Part shown: positions 19,666 to 30,091 of the stretch, one piece after another
How the letters are laid out: each line of letters starts with the position of its first letter
How positions within the stretch are numbered: the first letter of the stretch is position 1
The notes under the pieces: generated by a model
The model's database searches: none
The model's input: only the letters and a program-made list of their open reading frames with translations
Told to the model about the DNA's origin: nothing
Assembly: GCF_016924665.1 (NCBI RefSeq)
Contig: NZ_JAFFJT010000007.1
Location: 124,001-188,000 of the forward strand
Source: Nocardioides sp. SYSU D00038
Lineage (GTDB): Bacteria; Actinomycetota; Actinomycetes; Propionibacteriales; Nocardioidaceae
Direction: 5' to 3'
Length of the DNA stretch: 64,000 bases
Position numbers and translations under genes: made by a program

Positions 19666-21920
<2,255 letters not shown>

Positions 21921-21980
21921 ATACCTGAACCGCGGTCGGCGGTCCGACCCGGCCAGCCTCGCACCCACCGCCCGTGCCGG

Positions 21981-22028
21981 CCAACCGTGGGGCCAACCGT
22001 GGGGCCAACCGTGGGGCCAACCGTGGGG
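21981..22028. repeat. 12-bp intergenic tandem repeat, 4 perfect copies
   Basis: Four perfect copies of CCAACCGTGGGG in the divergent icd / aquaporin intergenic region, ending 37 bp before the aquaporin start. Each unit contains a short dyad (CC..GG). It could be a slippage array or a set of protein-binding sites. Confidence 0.9.
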
Positions 22029-22065
22029 AAGCCGGAGGTCGCCCGCCGGGTCTACAGTGAGCCGC

Positions 22066-23259
22066 ATGGCTGACACGACCACCGAACCCGCCACCACCGA
22101 TCCCGCCACCACCGTCCAGAAGGTCGCCGCCGAGGTCGTCGGCACCTTCGTCCTCGTCTTCCTGGGCTGCGGCTCGGTGGCGTTCTACGGCGAGTTCGAG
22201 GGCTTCGGCACCAACGTGGCCGCCGTCGGCCTCACCTTCGGCCTCGCGGTCGTGGTGATGGCCTACGCCGTCGGCCGGATCTCGGGTGCCCACTTCAACC
22301 CCGCCGTCACGGTCGGCGCCGCCGCCGGCGGCCGGCTGCCCTGGCGGCAGGTGCCGGTCTACGTCGGCGCCCAGCTCGGCGGCGCGATCCTGGCCGGGCT
22401 GTTCCTCTTCGTGCTGCTCCAGGGCTACGAGGGCTTCGAGTCCACCACCAACGGCCTGGGCCAGAACTCCTTCGGCGACCAGGGCAGCGGCTACGCCTGG
22501 TGGGCCGCGTTCCTGCTCGAGGTGCTGCTGACCGCGCTGTTCCTCACCGTGATCCTCGCCGTCACCGACGAGCGCAACGAGCACCCCGCCTTCGCCCCGT
22601 TGGTCATCGGCCTCACCCTGGCCGCGATCCACTTCGTGGCGATCCCGGCCACCGGCACCTCGGTCAACCCCGCCCGCTCGATCGGACCCGCGCTGTTCGC
22701 CGGCGGCGACGCCATCCTCCAGCTCTGGCTGTTCATCCTGGCGCCGCTGCTCGGGGCGCTGGCCGCCGGGCTCGCCTACCCGCTGCTCTTCGGCCGCGGC
22801 GCCGATCCGGTGCCGGGCTCGGGCATCAACCTGCGCCGGCCCGCCGCGGCGGTGCCCGGCTACGGCGCCCCCGACCAGTTCCAGCAGGAGTGGAACCAGC
22901 AGACCACCCAGCAGCAGCCGTGGGTGCAGGAGCCGATCATCCAGGACGGCTGGCAGTGGGACCACGCCGCACAGGAGTGGAAGCCGCTGGAGCAGTGGCA
23001 GCCGGCCCAGCCCCAGCAGCCCCAGCAGGTCCAGCCCCAGCAGGTCCAGCCCCAGCAGCCTCAGCAGGTCCAGCCCCAGCAGCCGGTCCAGCCCCAGCAG
23101 CCGGCGCAGCAGCAGCCGGCGCCGGGCTCGCACGAGGTGTTCCAGCCGCCGTCGGGCGCCGTGCCCGACCCGGCCACGACCCAGCAGGCACCGCAGGTCG
23201 ACACCTCCCAGGAGCCGCCGGCCCCGGGTCCGCACGTCGACCCGAACGCGCCCCGCTGA
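22066..23259 (+). CDS. Aquaporin (MIP family) with long Gln/Pro-rich C-terminal tail
   Basis: A 397-residue channel. Residues 15-245 are a complete MIP fold with both pore motifs, NPA at 78-80 (GAHFNPAVT) and NPARS at 201-205, and the selectivity-filter Arg204. AqpZ-like water transport is the best guess. Ordinary aquaporins stop soon after helix 6; this one carries about 150 extra residues. They begin with a Trp-rich segment (WVQEPIIQDGWQWDHAAQEW) and continue with PQQ/VQPQQ repeats. The tail would be cytoplasmic. ATG 22066 is in frame with the channel. Confidence 0.9.
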   Translation: MADTTTEPATTDPATTVQKVAAEVVGTFVLVFLGCGSVAFYGEFEGFGTNVAAVGLTFGLAVVVMAYAVGRISGAHFNPAVTVGAAAGGRLPWRQVPVYVGAQLGGAILAGLFLFVLLQGYEGFESTTNGLGQNSFGDQGSGYAWWAAFLLEVLLTALFLTVILAVTDERNEHPAFAPLVIGLTLAAIHFVAIPATGTSVNPARSIGPALFAGGDAILQLWLFILAPLLGALAAGLAYPLLFGRGADPVPGSGINLRRPAAAVPGYGAPDQFQQEWNQQTTQQQPWVQEPIIQDGWQWDHAAQEWKPLEQWQPAQPQQPQQVQPQQVQPQQPQQVQPQQPVQPQQPAQQQPAPGSHEVFQPPSGAVPDPATTQQAPQVDTSQEPPAPGPHVDPNAPR

Positions 23260-23268
23260 CCGGCCCGG

Positions 23269-23961
23269 TCAGGGCGCCTCGGACAGCACCGCGCTGACGG
23301 GGTCGTTGCCGACGGTCCGCTCGCTCACCAGGCCGACTCCGGCGGCGTACGCCCGCTCGGAGCGGCCGCTGCCGGCGCGCGGGTCGACGACCTCGAGCAC
23401 GACGACGTCGGCCAGCGCGCCCACCGGCACGTTGACGGTCTCGTCGACGGCCTCGACGGTGGCGACGTCCTCGACCACGCCGGGGGCCAGCGCCAGCCGG
23501 AAGCCGTCGCCGACGCGCGGGCGGGCGGGCATCGCCAGCCCGGCCAGGGCGCCGTCCTCGCCCGCGACCCACTCCCCCGCCCGCCCGAACCACCAGACGT
23601 TGCCGTCGCGGTCCTGGGCGAAGTAGTCGGTGGTGGTCTCCGGGCCCTCGCGGGTGGTGACGGCCGTCGTGGCGACGCCGGCGACCTCGAGCCGGTCGTC
23701 GGAGACCGTGACCGTGCGCTCGTCGGCCGCGCCGCCGGTGACGTCGTAGGTCCAGGTGGCGCCGGGCTCGAGCGGCAGCCAGCGGTTGTCGACTTCTGCG
23801 ACGAAGTCGTCGGGATCGGGACGCGGGGTCGGGATGGTCAGCTCGTCGACGCCGGTGGGGCCCGAGGGCGGCGAGGCCGAGCCGCAGCCGGCGAGTGCGA
23901 CCGCGACCGCCACCAGGAGGGCCGCTCCGGCCGGTGCACGCATGCGCACATGGTGGCGCAT
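23269..23961 (-). CDS. Putative lipoprotein of unknown function
   Basis: About 230 residues. The signal peptide has lipobox LAGCGS. The mature part begins with a short Pro-rich linker, then FVAEVDNRWLPLEPGATWTYDV, followed by an all-beta domain with DYFAQDRDGNVWWFG near the middle. This layout is seen in actinobacterial secreted proteins of unknown function. Start may be ATG 23961, or ATG 23943 six codons later. It is convergent with the aquaporin gene (9 bp gap) and divergent from mdh. Confidence 0.72.
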   Translation of the reverse strand: MRHHVRMRAPAGAALLVAVAVALAGCGSASPPSGPTGVDELTIPTPRPDPDDFVAEVDNRWLPLEPGATWTYDVTGGAADERTVTVSDDRLEVAGVATTAVTTREGPETTTDYFAQDRDGNVWWFGRAGEWVAGEDGALAGLAMPARPRVGDGFRLALAPGVVEDVATVEAVDETVNVPVGALADVVVLEVVDPRAGSGRSERAYAAGVGLVSERTVGNDPVSAVLSEAP

Positions 23962-24051
23962 CGACGGTCGGCCCCTCGTGTCCGGGCGCCGCAATCCCGC
24001 TGCTAGCGTCGGATCGATCCGTCCCCAGCACCTCCACCGAGGAGATTCGTC

Positions 24052-25038
24052 GTGAGCGCAAGCCCCCTCAAGGTCGCCGTCACCGGTGCCGCCGGCCAGA
24101 TCGGCTACAGCCTGCTGTTCCGCCTGGCGAGCGGCAGCCTCGCGGGCGACCGCCCCGTCGAGCTGCGGCTGCTCGAGATCACCCCGGCCCTCAAGGCGCT
24201 CGAGGGCGTCGTGATGGAGCTCGACGACTGCGCGTTCCCCACCCTGGCCGGCGTCGAGATCGGCGACGACCCGGAGAAGATCTTCGACGGCGTCAACCTG
24301 GCGCTGCTCGTCGGCGCGCGCCCTCGCGGCCCGGGCATGGAGCGCGGCGACCTGCTCTCGGCGAACGGCGCGATCTTCACCGAGCAGGGCAAGGCGCTCA
24401 ACAAGGTGGCTGCCGACGACGTCCGGGTCGGCGTGACCGGCAATCCCGCCAACACCAACGCGCTGATCGCGATGAGCAACGCCCCCGACATCCCGCGGGA
24501 GCGGTTCTCGGCGCTCACCCGCCTCGACCACAACCGCGCGATCTCGCAGCTCGCAGCCAAGACCGGCGCCCCCGTCACCGACATCACCAAGATGACGATC
24601 TGGGGCAACCACTCCGCGACCCAGTACCCCGACCTGTTCCACGCCGAGGTCGGGGGACGCAACGCCGCCGAGGTGGTCGGCGACCAGGACTGGCTCGAGA
24701 ACACCTTCATCCCGACCGTCGCCAAGCGCGGCGCCGCGATCATCGACGCGCGCGGCTCCTCCTCGGCGGCCTCGGCCGCCTCCGCCACCATCGACGCCGC
24801 CCACGACTGGCTGTTCGGCAGTGCCGACGGCGACTGGGTGTCGATGGCGGTCGCCTCCGACGGCTCCTACGGCGTCCCCGAGGGCCTGGTCTCGTCGTTC
24901 CCGGTCACCACCTCCGGTGGCGACTGGACGATCGTCCAGGGCCTGGAGATCGACGACTTCTCCCGCGGCCGCATCGACGCCTCGGTCGCCGAGCTCGAGG
25001 ACGAGCGTGCCGCGGTCACCGAGCTGGGCCTGATCTGA
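24052..25038 (+). CDS. mdh: Malate dehydrogenase
   Basis: A 328-residue NAD-dependent malate dehydrogenase of the cytosolic-type group used by actinobacteria, interconverting malate and oxaloacetate. Visible are the dinucleotide loop GAAGQIGYS (about 12-20), the substrate loop [14 protein letters not shown], the catalytic Asp/Arg region RLDHNRA and the catalytic His of [15 protein letters not shown] 24052 follows GAGGAG. Confidence 0.97.
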   Translation: MSASPLKVAVTGAAGQIGYSLLFRLASGSLAGDRPVELRLLEITPALKALEGVVMELDDCAFPTLAGVEIGDDPEKIFDGVNLALLVGARPRGPGMERGDLLSANGAIFTEQGKALNKVAADDVRVGVTGNPANTNALIAMSNAPDIPRERFSALTRLDHNRAISQLAAKTGAPVTDITKMTIWGNHSATQYPDLFHAEVGGRNAAEVVGDQDWLENTFIPTVAKRGAAIIDARGSSSAASAASATIDAAHDWLFGSADGDWVSMAVASDGSYGVPEGLVSSFPVTTSGGDWTIVQGLEIDDFSRGRIDASVAELEDERAAVTELGLI

Positions 25039-25056
25039 CCCGAACCGCTCGTCGTA

Positions 25057-25088
25057 CGACGCCCCTGCCGGTCGCGGTGGGGGCGTCG
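25057..25088. terminator. Hairpin between convergent mdh and DUF3017 genes
   Basis: Perfect 9-bp stem CGACGCCCC / GGGGCGTCG around a 14-nt loop, starting 19 bp after the mdh stop. There is no U-run, as is usual in high-GC actinobacteria. It could end both mdh and the opposing folD-DUF3017 transcript. Confidence 0.55.
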
Positions 25089-25099
25089 GTGCGTCCGGC

Positions 25100-25483
25100 C
25101 TAGCCCGGCTGGTCGGGGATCGTGGTGGCGAGGAAGAACAGCACGCCGCCCACGCCGCCGAGCAGGAGGCAGTCGACCAGCCGGTGCCGCACGGCGAGCA
25201 TGCCCGCGTCGCGGCCGCGGAGCACCAGCCGCAGCGCGGCGGCGCTCATCAGCACGACCGCGATGAACCGCACCCCGAGCCGCCAGCTGCCCGACACGGC
25301 GAGGAACAGGCCGACGCCGGTGAGGGCGAGCAGCAGCAGGTAGAGGCCGCCGCCGATCGTCGAGGGGTAGCGGCGCGGCTCCTCCCCGACGGCCTCGTCG
25401 GACCCGTCGGGCCCGTCGGGCTCGACGACCTCGCCGACGGCGTCGGCGTCGGCGGGATCGGTCTCCGCCACCGGGTCAGGCAC
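25100..25483 (-). CDS. DUF3017 membrane protein
   Basis: A 127-residue protein: an acidic N-terminal ~38 residues, then RRYPSTIGGGLYLLLLALTG and two further hydrophobic helices with the conserved RDAGMLAVRHR loop of DUF3017. Function unknown. The family is typically encoded directly after folD, as here (30 bp gap). GTG start. Confidence 0.82.
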   Translation of the reverse strand: MPDPVAETDPADADAVGEVVEPDGPDGSDEAVGEEPRRYPSTIGGGLYLLLLALTGVGLFLAVSGSWRLGVRFIAVVLMSAAALRLVLRGRDAGMLAVRHRLVDCLLLGGVGGVLFFLATTIPDQPG

Positions 25484-25513
25484 CTGCCGCCGGGGCGGCC
25501 GGGACCGGCCGGG

Positions 25514-26359
25514 TCACCGCAGCACCCGCTCGGCCATCGTGACGATGTTGGTGAGCAGCATCGCCCGGGTCATCGGTCCGACACCGCCGGGGTTGGGCGA
25601 GACCCAGCCGGCGACGTCCCAGACGTCGTCGGCGACGTCGCCGGCGATCTTGCCGTCGACCCGCGAGACGCCCACGTCGAGGACGGCGGCGCCGGGCTTG
25701 ACCATCTCGCCGGAGATGATGCCCGGCACGCCGGCCGCGGCGACGACCACGTCGGCCTCGCGCACGTGCTTGGCGAGGTCGCGGGTGCCGGTGTGGCACA
25801 GCGTCACGGTGGCGTTCTCGGAGCGCCGGGTGAGCAGCAGCCCGAGCGGGCGGCCGACGGTGAGGCCGCGGCCGACGACGACGACCTCGGCGCCGGCGAT
25901 CGGGATGTCGTGGCGGCGCAGCAGCTCGATGCAGCCCACCGGGGTGCACGGCAGCGAGCCCTCGACGTTGAGGGCCAGCCGGCCGAGGTTGACCGGGTGG
26001 AGGCCGTCGACGTCCTTGTCGGGGTGCACCCGGGAGAGCAGCCGGAACTCGTCGAGACCGGTGGGCTGCTGCACCAGGAAGCCGGTGCACGCCGGGTCGG
26101 CGTTCAGCTTGTCGATCTCGGCCTCGACCTCGGCCTGGCGCGCGGAGGCCGGCAGGTCGACCCGGATCGACTCGATGCCGATCTCGGCGCAGTCCTTGTG
26201 CTTGGCGCCGACGTACCAGTGCGAGCCGGGGTCGTCGCCCACCAGCACGGTGCCGAGGCCGGGCACGACGCCGCGCTCGCGCAGCGCGCGCACCCGCTCG
26301 GCCAGCTCGGCCTTGATGGTCCGGAGGGTGGCGGTGCCGTCGAGCTTCTGGGCAGTCAC
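25514..26359 (-). CDS. folD: Bifunctional methylenetetrahydrofolate dehydrogenase/cyclohydrolase
   Basis: A 281-residue one-carbon enzyme converting 5,10-methylene-THF through methenyl-THF to 10-formyl-THF, which feeds PurN and PurH encoded just upstream. Motifs: [14 protein letters not shown] with the catalytic lysine (about 52-65), [12 protein letters not shown], and the NADP loop [16 protein letters not shown]. The final [15 protein letters not shown] is diagnostic. GTG 26359 (VTAQKLDG) is chosen because it gives the usual family N-terminus. Confidence 0.96.
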   Translation of the reverse strand: MTAQKLDGTATLRTIKAELAERVRALRERGVVPGLGTVLVGDDPGSHWYVGAKHKDCAEIGIESIRVDLPASARQAEVEAEIDKLNADPACTGFLVQQPTGLDEFRLLSRVHPDKDVDGLHPVNLGRLALNVEGSLPCTPVGCIELLRRHDIPIAGAEVVVVGRGLTVGRPLGLLLTRRSENATVTLCHTGTRDLAKHVREADVVVAAAGVPGIISGEMVKPGAAVLDVGVSRVDGKIAGDVADDVWDVAGWVSPNPGGVGPMTRAMLLTNIVTMAERVLR

Positions 26360-26408
26360 GAGGTCATCCAATCACTCTGGGGGTGGGTCGCCCCGGCGTC
26401 GCCGTGGC

Positions 26409-27977
26409 TCAGTGCGCGAAGTGGCGGGTGCCGGTGAAGTACATGGTGACCCCCGCGGCCTTCGCGGCCTCGACGGTCAGCTCGTCGCGCACCGAGCCCC
26501 CCGGCTGGACGATGGCGCGGACGCCGGCGTCGATCAGGATCTGCGGGCCGTCCTCGAAGGGGAAGAAGGCGTCGGAGGCCGCCACCGAGCCGGCCGCCCG
26601 GTCCCCGGCGCGGGCGACCGCCAGGCGGCAGGAGTCGACCCGGTTGACCTGGCCCATGCCGACGCCGACGGAGGCGCCGTCCCTGGCCAGCAGGATCGCG
26701 TTGGACTTCGCGGCCCGCACCGCCCGCCAGGCGAAGGCGAGGTCGGCGAGCACCTCGGGCGACGCCGCCTCGCCGGTGGCCAGGGTCCAGGCCGACGGGT
26801 CGTCGCCGGGGGCCTGGAAGGTGTCGGTCTGCTGCAGCAGCAGCCCGCCGCTGATCGGCCGCAGCTCCACGCCGCGCTCGGCCGCGAGCGGCTCGGCCAC
26901 CAGGATCCGGATGTTCTTCTTGCCCTGCAGCACCTCGACCGCGCCCTCGTCGTAGCCGGGCGCGACGATGACCTCGGTGAAGATCTCCGCCACCTGCTCG
27001 GCCATCGCCACCGACACCGGGCGGTTGGCCGCGATGACGCCGCCGAAGGCCGAGGTCGGGTCGCACTCGTGGGCGCGCCGGTGCGCCTCGGCGACGTCGA
27101 CGCCGATCGCGATGCCGCACGGGTTGGCGTGCTTGATGATCGCCACCGCCGGCTCCGCGAAGTCGTACGCCGCCCGGCGCGCGGCGTCGGCGTCGACGTA
27201 GTTGTTGTACGACATCTCCTTGCCGTGCAGCTGCTCCGCGCCCGCGAGCCCGGCGGAGCCGGCGTGACCGCTGCGGTAGAGCGCCGCCGACTGGTGGCTG
27301 TTCTCGCCGTAGCGCAGCACCGCCGCCTGGTCCCACGTCGCGCCGACCCAGGCCGGGAAGCCGGTGCCCCCGGAGGTGTCGGTGAGCACGTTGCCCATCC
27401 ACGAGGCCACCGCGACGTCGTAGGTCGCGGTGTGCACGAACGCCTCGGCGGCCAGCCGCTGCCGCTCGGCGAGGGTGAACCCGCCGGCTGCCACGGCGGC
27501 GAGCACGTCGGCGTAGCGACCGGGCGAGGTGACGATCGCGACCGAGGGGTGGTTCTTGGCGGCGGCCCGCACCATCGACGGCCCGCCGATGTCGATCTGC
27601 TCCACGCACTCGTCGGGGGCGGCGCCGGAGGCGACGGTCTCGGTGAAGGGATAGAGGTTGGAGACCACGAGGTCGAACGGCTCGACGCCGAGGTCGGCGA
27701 GCTGCTGCACGTGGGAGTCGAGGCGCCGGTCGGCCAGGATGCCGGCGTGCACCCGCGGGTGCAGGGTCTTGACCCGGCCGTCGAGGCACTCCGGGAAGCC
27801 GGTGAGGTCCTCGACCTTGGTGACCGGGAGGCCCAGCCCCTCGATCAGGGCCGCGGAGCCGCCGGTGGAGACCAGCGCGACGCCGGCCTCGTGGAGGCCG
27901 CGGACCAGGTCGTCGAGGCCCGTCTTGTCGTAGACGGAGACGAGGGCCCGGGTGATCGGGATGCGCTGCTCGGACAC
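26409..27977 (-). CDS. purH: Bifunctional AICAR transformylase/IMP cyclohydrolase
   Basis: A 522-residue enzyme for the last two steps of IMP synthesis. The N-terminal IMP cyclohydrolase (MGS-like) domain has [15 protein letters not shown] and [14 protein letters not shown], with [14 protein letters not shown]. The C-terminal transformylase domain has the catalytic Lys-His pair in [10 protein letters not shown]. The GTG at 27977 lies about 10 nt after AGGAG, and that AGGAG sits in a possible stem just below a ZTP riboswitch, so translation is probably controlled by the purine intermediate ZMP/ZTP. Confidence 0.97.
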   Translation of the reverse strand: MSEQRIPITRALVSVYDKTGLDDLVRGLHEAGVALVSTGGSAALIEGLGLPVTKVEDLTGFPECLDGRVKTLHPRVHAGILADRRLDSHVQQLADLGVEPFDLVVSNLYPFTETVASGAAPDECVEQIDIGGPSMVRAAAKNHPSVAIVTSPGRYADVLAAVAAGGFTLAERQRLAAEAFVHTATYDVAVASWMGNVLTDTSGGTGFPAWVGATWDQAAVLRYGENSHQSAALYRSGHAGSAGLAGAEQLHGKEMSYNNYVDADAARRAAYDFAEPAVAIIKHANPCGIAIGVDVAEAHRRAHECDPTSAFGGVIAANRPVSVAMAEQVAEIFTEVIVAPGYDEGAVEVLQGKKNIRILVAEPLAAERGVELRPISGGLLLQQTDTFQAPGDDPSAWTLATGEAASPEVLADLAFAWRAVRAAKSNAILLARDGASVGVGMGQVNRVDSCRLAVARAGDRAAGSVAASDAFFPFEDGPQILIDAGVRAIVQPGGSVRDELTVEAAKAAGVTMYFTGTRHFAH

Positions 27978-28002
27978 GGGGATGCACTCCTGCTCGGGTG
28001 GA

Positions 28003-28070
28003 GGAGCACCCAGGCGTTCGATGCTCCCGACGTCACTCCCTGGTGGTGGACCCACCTGCGCCAGTCGTGT
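28003..28070 (-). promoter_or_regulatory. ZTP (pfl) riboswitch upstream of purH
   Basis: In the purN-purH gap, read on the minus strand, the conserved blocks of the pfl/ZTP aptamer occur in order: CGACUGGCGC, GGUGGG, CCACCA, GGGAGUGA and, 20 nt later, CGCCUGGGU. Downstream, CUCCU (28005-28001) can pair with AGGAG (27991-27987), the purH ribosome site, suggesting translational control. ZTP riboswitches sense ZMP/ZTP, which builds up when 10-formyl-THF is short, and are known upstream of purH and folate genes. The exact 5' boundary is uncertain. Confidence 0.85.
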
Positions 28071-28079
28071 GGGGCCAGT

Positions 28080-28703
28080 CTAGGAGGGGCCGCCGGCCGT
28101 GCCGAACCGGACCCGCCGCCCCTCGACCACGTAGCCCTCGCGCGCCATCCGGCCGACGGTCTCGACCAGCATCCGGCGCTCGGCGACCTTGATCCGCTCG
28201 TGCAGCGTCTCGACGGTGTCGTCGTCCTCGACCGGCACCACAGACTGGGCCACGATCGGCCCGGTGTCGACGCCCTCGTCGACCACGAACAGCGTGCAGC
28301 CGGTGACCTTGACCCCGTAGTCGAGCGCGTCGGCGGGGCCGCGCATCCCCGGGAACGCCGGCGACAGCGCGGGGTGGGTGTTGACGAGCCGGCCCGCGAA
28401 CCGGGCCAGGAACGCCGGCCCGACCAGCTTCATGAAACCGGCCGACACCACGACGTCGGGCTCGTGGGCGGCCACCGACGCCGCCAGCGCGGCGTCCCAC
28501 TCCTCGCGGGTGGCGTGGTCGCGCACGCGGTGCACGAACGTCGGCACCCCGGCCCGCTCGGCGCGGGCGAGCCCCTCGATGCCGTCGCGATCGGCGCCCA
28601 CGGCGACCACCTCTGCGCCGTACGCCGGGTCTGCGGCGGCGTCGAGCAGGGCCTGGAGGTTCGTGCCCGAGCCGGACACCAGGACGACGAGCCGCGCGGT
28701 CAC
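28080..28703 (-). CDS. purN: Phosphoribosylglycinamide formyltransferase
   Basis: A 207-residue enzyme transferring formyl from 10-formyl-THF to GAR in purine synthesis. Motifs: VLVSGSGTNLQALLDA at the N-terminus, the catalytic stretch NTHPALSPAFPG and DEGVDTGPIVAQ. Its stop codon directly abuts the region that holds the ZTP riboswitch for purH, so the aptamer lies between two purine genes in one orientation. Confidence 0.96.
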   Translation of the reverse strand: MTARLVVLVSGSGTNLQALLDAAADPAYGAEVVAVGADRDGIEGLARAERAGVPTFVHRVRDHATREEWDAALAASVAAHEPDVVVSAGFMKLVGPAFLARFAGRLVNTHPALSPAFPGMRGPADALDYGVKVTGCTLFVVDEGVDTGPIVAQSVVPVEDDDTVETLHERIKVAERRMLVETVGRMAREGYVVEGRRVRFGTAGGPS

Positions 28704-28721
28704 GGGAGGCGAGTCTAGGGG

Positions 28722-29993
28722 TCAGCCGGCAGCGCGGCGGCGCTGCCACCAGGTCATCGCCAGCCCGCCGAGCAGGCCGCCGATGCCGAACGCCGTCACC
28801 GCGTGGAGGAGCACCTCCGACGCCGCGGGCCCCACGTCGCGCATCCGCCCCGGGCCCACCGCTCCGCCGGCGACCGCGCAGGCGAGCGCGAACAGCACCG
28901 CGGCCGTCACGCCGGCGACGCAGCCGCGCAGGGCGCCCTGCTCCCAGCGGGTCGTCGGGTCGAGCCGCTGGGCCCGGGCCACCGCGACCGCCGCGACCAG
29001 CGGCGGCACGGCGACCAGCCCCGAGGTCCAGGCCGGCGTGGGGCCGGTGTCGGGCAGCGCGGCCAGCAGCGGGAACATCGGCAGCGCGCCCACCGAGACC
29101 ACCCCGGGCGAGACCAGGGTGCCGGTGCCGACGGCGAAGCCCGGCCCCAGCAGGTAGGCGCCCGAGCAGGCCACCGCGTTGGGCACCACCGCCAGGCAGA
29201 CGACGACGATCAGCACCGCCGCGCCGGCGTCGGTGTGCAGCTGCGACATCACGTTGGCGGCGGTGTCGAGGTCGAGGACGAACGAGCCAAGCAGCAGCAC
29301 TGCGGCGGCGCCCAGCCACCACCGCAGCACCACCCGGGTGGCCCGCCAGGTGGCCCGCGCCCCGAGCGGCACCCGCGAGGCCCAGACCGCGGCCCGGCCC
29401 GAGCCCACGGCGACCGCCGGGCCGGCCAGGCCCAGGCAGAGCACCAGCGCCCACAGCACCACGCGACCGACGTCGGGCCGGGTGGCGTCGGCACCGGCGA
29501 CCGAGCCGACCAGCACCGCGGTGACGACGTAGCCGGTGGTGAAGAGCCCCACCGCCGCCGGGACGGTCCAGTCGCGGTCGCCGTCGCCGAGGGCCTCGGC
29601 GTCGGGCCCGTGGCCCGAGACCGCCTCGCCGACCCGCAGCGCGGTGCGCCAGACCGCCCACGCGCAGACCAGGGTGACCCCGAGCGGCAGCACCGTCACC
29701 GGCGTGCCCTCCACGTGGACGCCGGAGCCGTGGCCCAGCAGCCAGGCCAGCGCGCCGGTGCGCAGCCCGTCGCGCGGGGCGCCGTGGGCGCCGGCGTCGG
29801 TGAGGAACCACCCGAGCACCCCCAGGGCCGCCAGCACCACCAGCGGGCCCACCGCGGCGACCACACCGCCGAGGGCGGTGACCAGGGCCAGCGGACGGCG
29901 GGTGGCCAGGTCGCGTCGCACGTCGGCCGCGGAGCGCCGCTGGGTGGAGGGCTGGGTGGAGGGCTGCGTCGAGGGCGGGAGCAGGGACGTCAT
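28722..29993 (-). CDS. DUF6350 polytopic membrane protein
   Basis: A 423-residue membrane protein with about ten hydrophobic helices and no soluble domain. Position directly before purN, and features such as the LLGPGFAVGTGTLVSPGVVSVG stretch, match the DUF6350 family of actinobacteria (sometimes labelled PerM, cell division). The N-terminus contains three copies of PSTQ from a 12-bp tandem repeat (29941-29976). ATG 29993 follows GAGGTGG. Role unproven. Confidence 0.78.
   Translation of the reverse strand: MTSLLPPSTQPSTQPSTQRRSAADVRRDLATRRPLALVTALGGVVAAVGPLVVLAALGVLGWFLTDAGAHGAPRDGLRTGALAWLLGHGSGVHVEGTPVTVLPLGVTLVCAWAVWRTALRVGEAVSGHGPDAEALGDGDRDWTVPAAVGLFTTGYVVTAVLVGSVAGADATRPDVGRVVLWALVLCLGLAGPAVAVGSGRAAVWASRVPLGARATWRATRVVLRWWLGAAAVLLLGSFVLDLDTAANVMSQLHTDAGAAVLIVVVCLAVVPNAVACSGAYLLGPGFAVGTGTLVSPGVVSVGALPMFPLLAALPDTGPTPAWTSGLVAVPPLVAAVAVARAQRLDPTTRWEQGALRGCVAGVTAAVLFALACAVAGGAVGPGRMRDVGPAASEVLLHAVTAFGIGGLLGGLAMTWWQRRRAAG
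29941..29976 (-). repeat. 12-bp tandem repeat, 3 copies, coding
   Basis: Two identical units tgggtggagggc and one variant (tgcgtcgagggc), in frame near the start of the DUF6350 gene and encoding Pro-Ser-Thr-Gln repeats just before the first helix region. Confidence 0.85.
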
Positions 29994-30091
29994 GACCACC
30001 TCATGATGACCCGCGCTCCCGGGCCCGGGGCGCAGGCACGCCGCGCCCCGCCACCACGGCCGGGGGCCGCCTCGCGTACGGTGGAGCGGTC

